64,000 nt of DNA, taken from NCBI RefSeq assembly GCF_003131205.1, contig NZ_QFFY01000003.1, positions 496,001-560,000 on the forward strand, read 5' to 3'. This stretch comes from Occallatibacter savannae. Its GTDB lineage: Bacteria; Acidobacteriota; Terriglobia; Terriglobales; Acidobacteriaceae. The translations under genes and the position numbers were made by a program. The notes beneath the pieces are model-generated. The model did not search any database, was not told the DNA's origin, and saw only the letters and a program-made list of their open reading frames with translations. This document shows, one piece after another, positions 63,227-64,000 of this stretch (its first letter is position 1; every line of letters starts with the position of its first letter).

Positions 63227-64000
63227 ATGAAAAAACCGGCTTCCCAAGTACTTCTCTGCCCTTTCTTTCTTGCCTTCTGCTTCACACTCGCTTGCGGCTC
63301 TGCTCAGTCACAGCGCGAGTCAGAGTGGCCCGCATACGGAAACGATGCCGGAGGCATGCGCTATTCTCCGGACGCGCATATCACAGCAGGCAATGTCAGC
63401 GCACTCAAGGTCGCGTGGACCTATCGCACCGGTGCGAATGACACGCGAACGGAGCTCAAGCGCAAAGCAGCATTCGAGGCGACGCCGGTTCTGGTGGACG
63501 GTAAGTTGTTTCTCAGTACTCCATACGATCACGTAATCGCACTTGATCCGGGGAGCGGGACAAAGCTCTGGGAGTACGACCCGGGCGTAAACCTAGATCG
63601 AAACTATTCCGAGGTGACGTCGCGCGGGGTCTCTGCATGGCATGACGGAAGCAAGAAGGCCGGCGAGCAATGCAGGCTCCGCATTTTTATTGGAACGATC
63701 GATGCACGGCTGATTGCGCTGGATGGCGAGACCGGTAAGGTGTGCGTGGACTTCGGCGCCAGTGGAATCGTTGACCTGAATAAAGATGCGGCCACGCAGA
63801 TCGAGTGGACGGGAGGCTACCAGGTGACGTCGCCGCCGGCGATCGCTGGCGGACTGGTGATCGTAGGATCTTCGATCGCGGATAACTGGCGCGTGGATAC
63901 AGGACGCGGCATTGTGCGTGCCTTCGATGCGCATACAGGCAAGCTGAAGTGGACGTGGAATCCGATACCGTGGGCCGAGAAGACGACGCCAAGAACGGGC
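63227..64000 (+). CDS. PQQ-dependent (quinoprotein) dehydrogenase, N-terminal part, cut by window edge
   Basis: The frame is open to the end of the window (258 codons). A signal peptide (QVLLCPFFLAFCFTLACGSA) leads into the beta-propeller of PQQ sugar/alcohol dehydrogenases: WPAYGNDAGGMRYSPDAHIT, LKVAWTYRTG, ALDPGSGTKLWEYDPGVNLD, LIALDGETGKVCVDFG, and VRAFDAHTGKLKWTWNPIP. These are W-motif propeller repeats typical of membrane or periplasmic glucose dehydrogenase-type enzymes. ATG 63227 has GGTGG close upstream. The C-terminus is not visible. Confidence 0.9.
   Translation, partial: MKKPASQVLLCPFFLAFCFTLACGSAQSQRESEWPAYGNDAGGMRYSPDAHITAGNVSALKVAWTYRTGANDTRTELKRKAAFEATPVLVDGKLFLSTPYDHVIALDPGSGTKLWEYDPGVNLDRNYSEVTSRGVSAWHDGSKKAGEQCRLRIFIGTIDARLIALDGETGKVCVDFGASGIVDLNKDAATQIEWTGGYQVTSPPAIAGGLVIVGSSIADNWRVDTGRGIVRAFDAHTGKLKWTWNPIPWAEKTTPRTG

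Overview
The window looks like a piece of an Acidobacteriota chromosome (order not determinable; Terriglobales-like by gene content). This is inferred from protein families seen together here: a very large Oar-type TonB receptor with an N-terminal carboxypeptidase-regulatory domain, a protein with the VWFA-related repeat typical of this phylum, a pro-kumamolisin with Ig-like repeats, a DUF3106 protein in an ECF-sigma operon, a Ser/Thr kinase fused to TPRs, and many secreted glycosidases.

Left part (1-17.6 kb): the 3' end of a MetX-like hydrolase, a ClC chloride transporter, a short Hsp70-like ATPase, a TPR protein, the TonB receptor, a polytopic membrane protein, and a tightly packed minus-strand operon (FAD oxidoreductase, GT39-type glycosyltransferase, HlyD-type adaptor, TolC-type channel). 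The adaptor and channel have no inner-membrane pump beside them.

Middle (18-36.7 kb): carbohydrate-rich. It holds a GH43 lipoprotein, a UPF0182 membrane protein, a GH144-like Tat-exported glucanase, a LacI regulator with a perfect 20-bp palindrome in front of the glucanase gene, an SDR plus zinc dehydrogenase pair, a sedolisin protease, an exported mutarotase, a methyltransferase, a GH2 enzyme and a WcaF-like acetyltransferase. An ECF sigma / anti-sigma / DUF3106 operon follows.

Island (39,563-49,282): a 9.7-kb integrated element in a tRNA-Val(CAC) gene. A 37-bp perfect direct repeat of the tRNA 5' half flanks it. The intact tRNA is at the right end, directly after an integrase, so the element restored the 5' half of the tRNA rather than the usual 3' half, and appears to supply a new promoter that overlaps the integrase stop codon. 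Inside are excisionase and integrase genes, an HK97-type major capsid gene with no recognisable terminase, portal, prohead protease or tail gene, an exported trypsin-like protease, and many tiny unknown genes, several under 60 codons. It reads as a capsid-bearing satellite-like or decayed phage element. A densely base-paired stretch lies just before the capsid gene.

Right part (49.5-64 kb): ordinary chromosome. It carries a YahK-like alcohol dehydrogenase, a small conserved-looking ORF, a His/Met-rich exported protein, a Gfo/Idh/MocA oxidoreductase, the VWFA-related protein, an HU/IHF protein, a GT2 glycosyltransferase, a DUF2382 stress protein, a Tat-exported aldo-keto-like protein, the kinase-TPR protein and the start of a PQQ-dependent dehydrogenase cut by the window edge.
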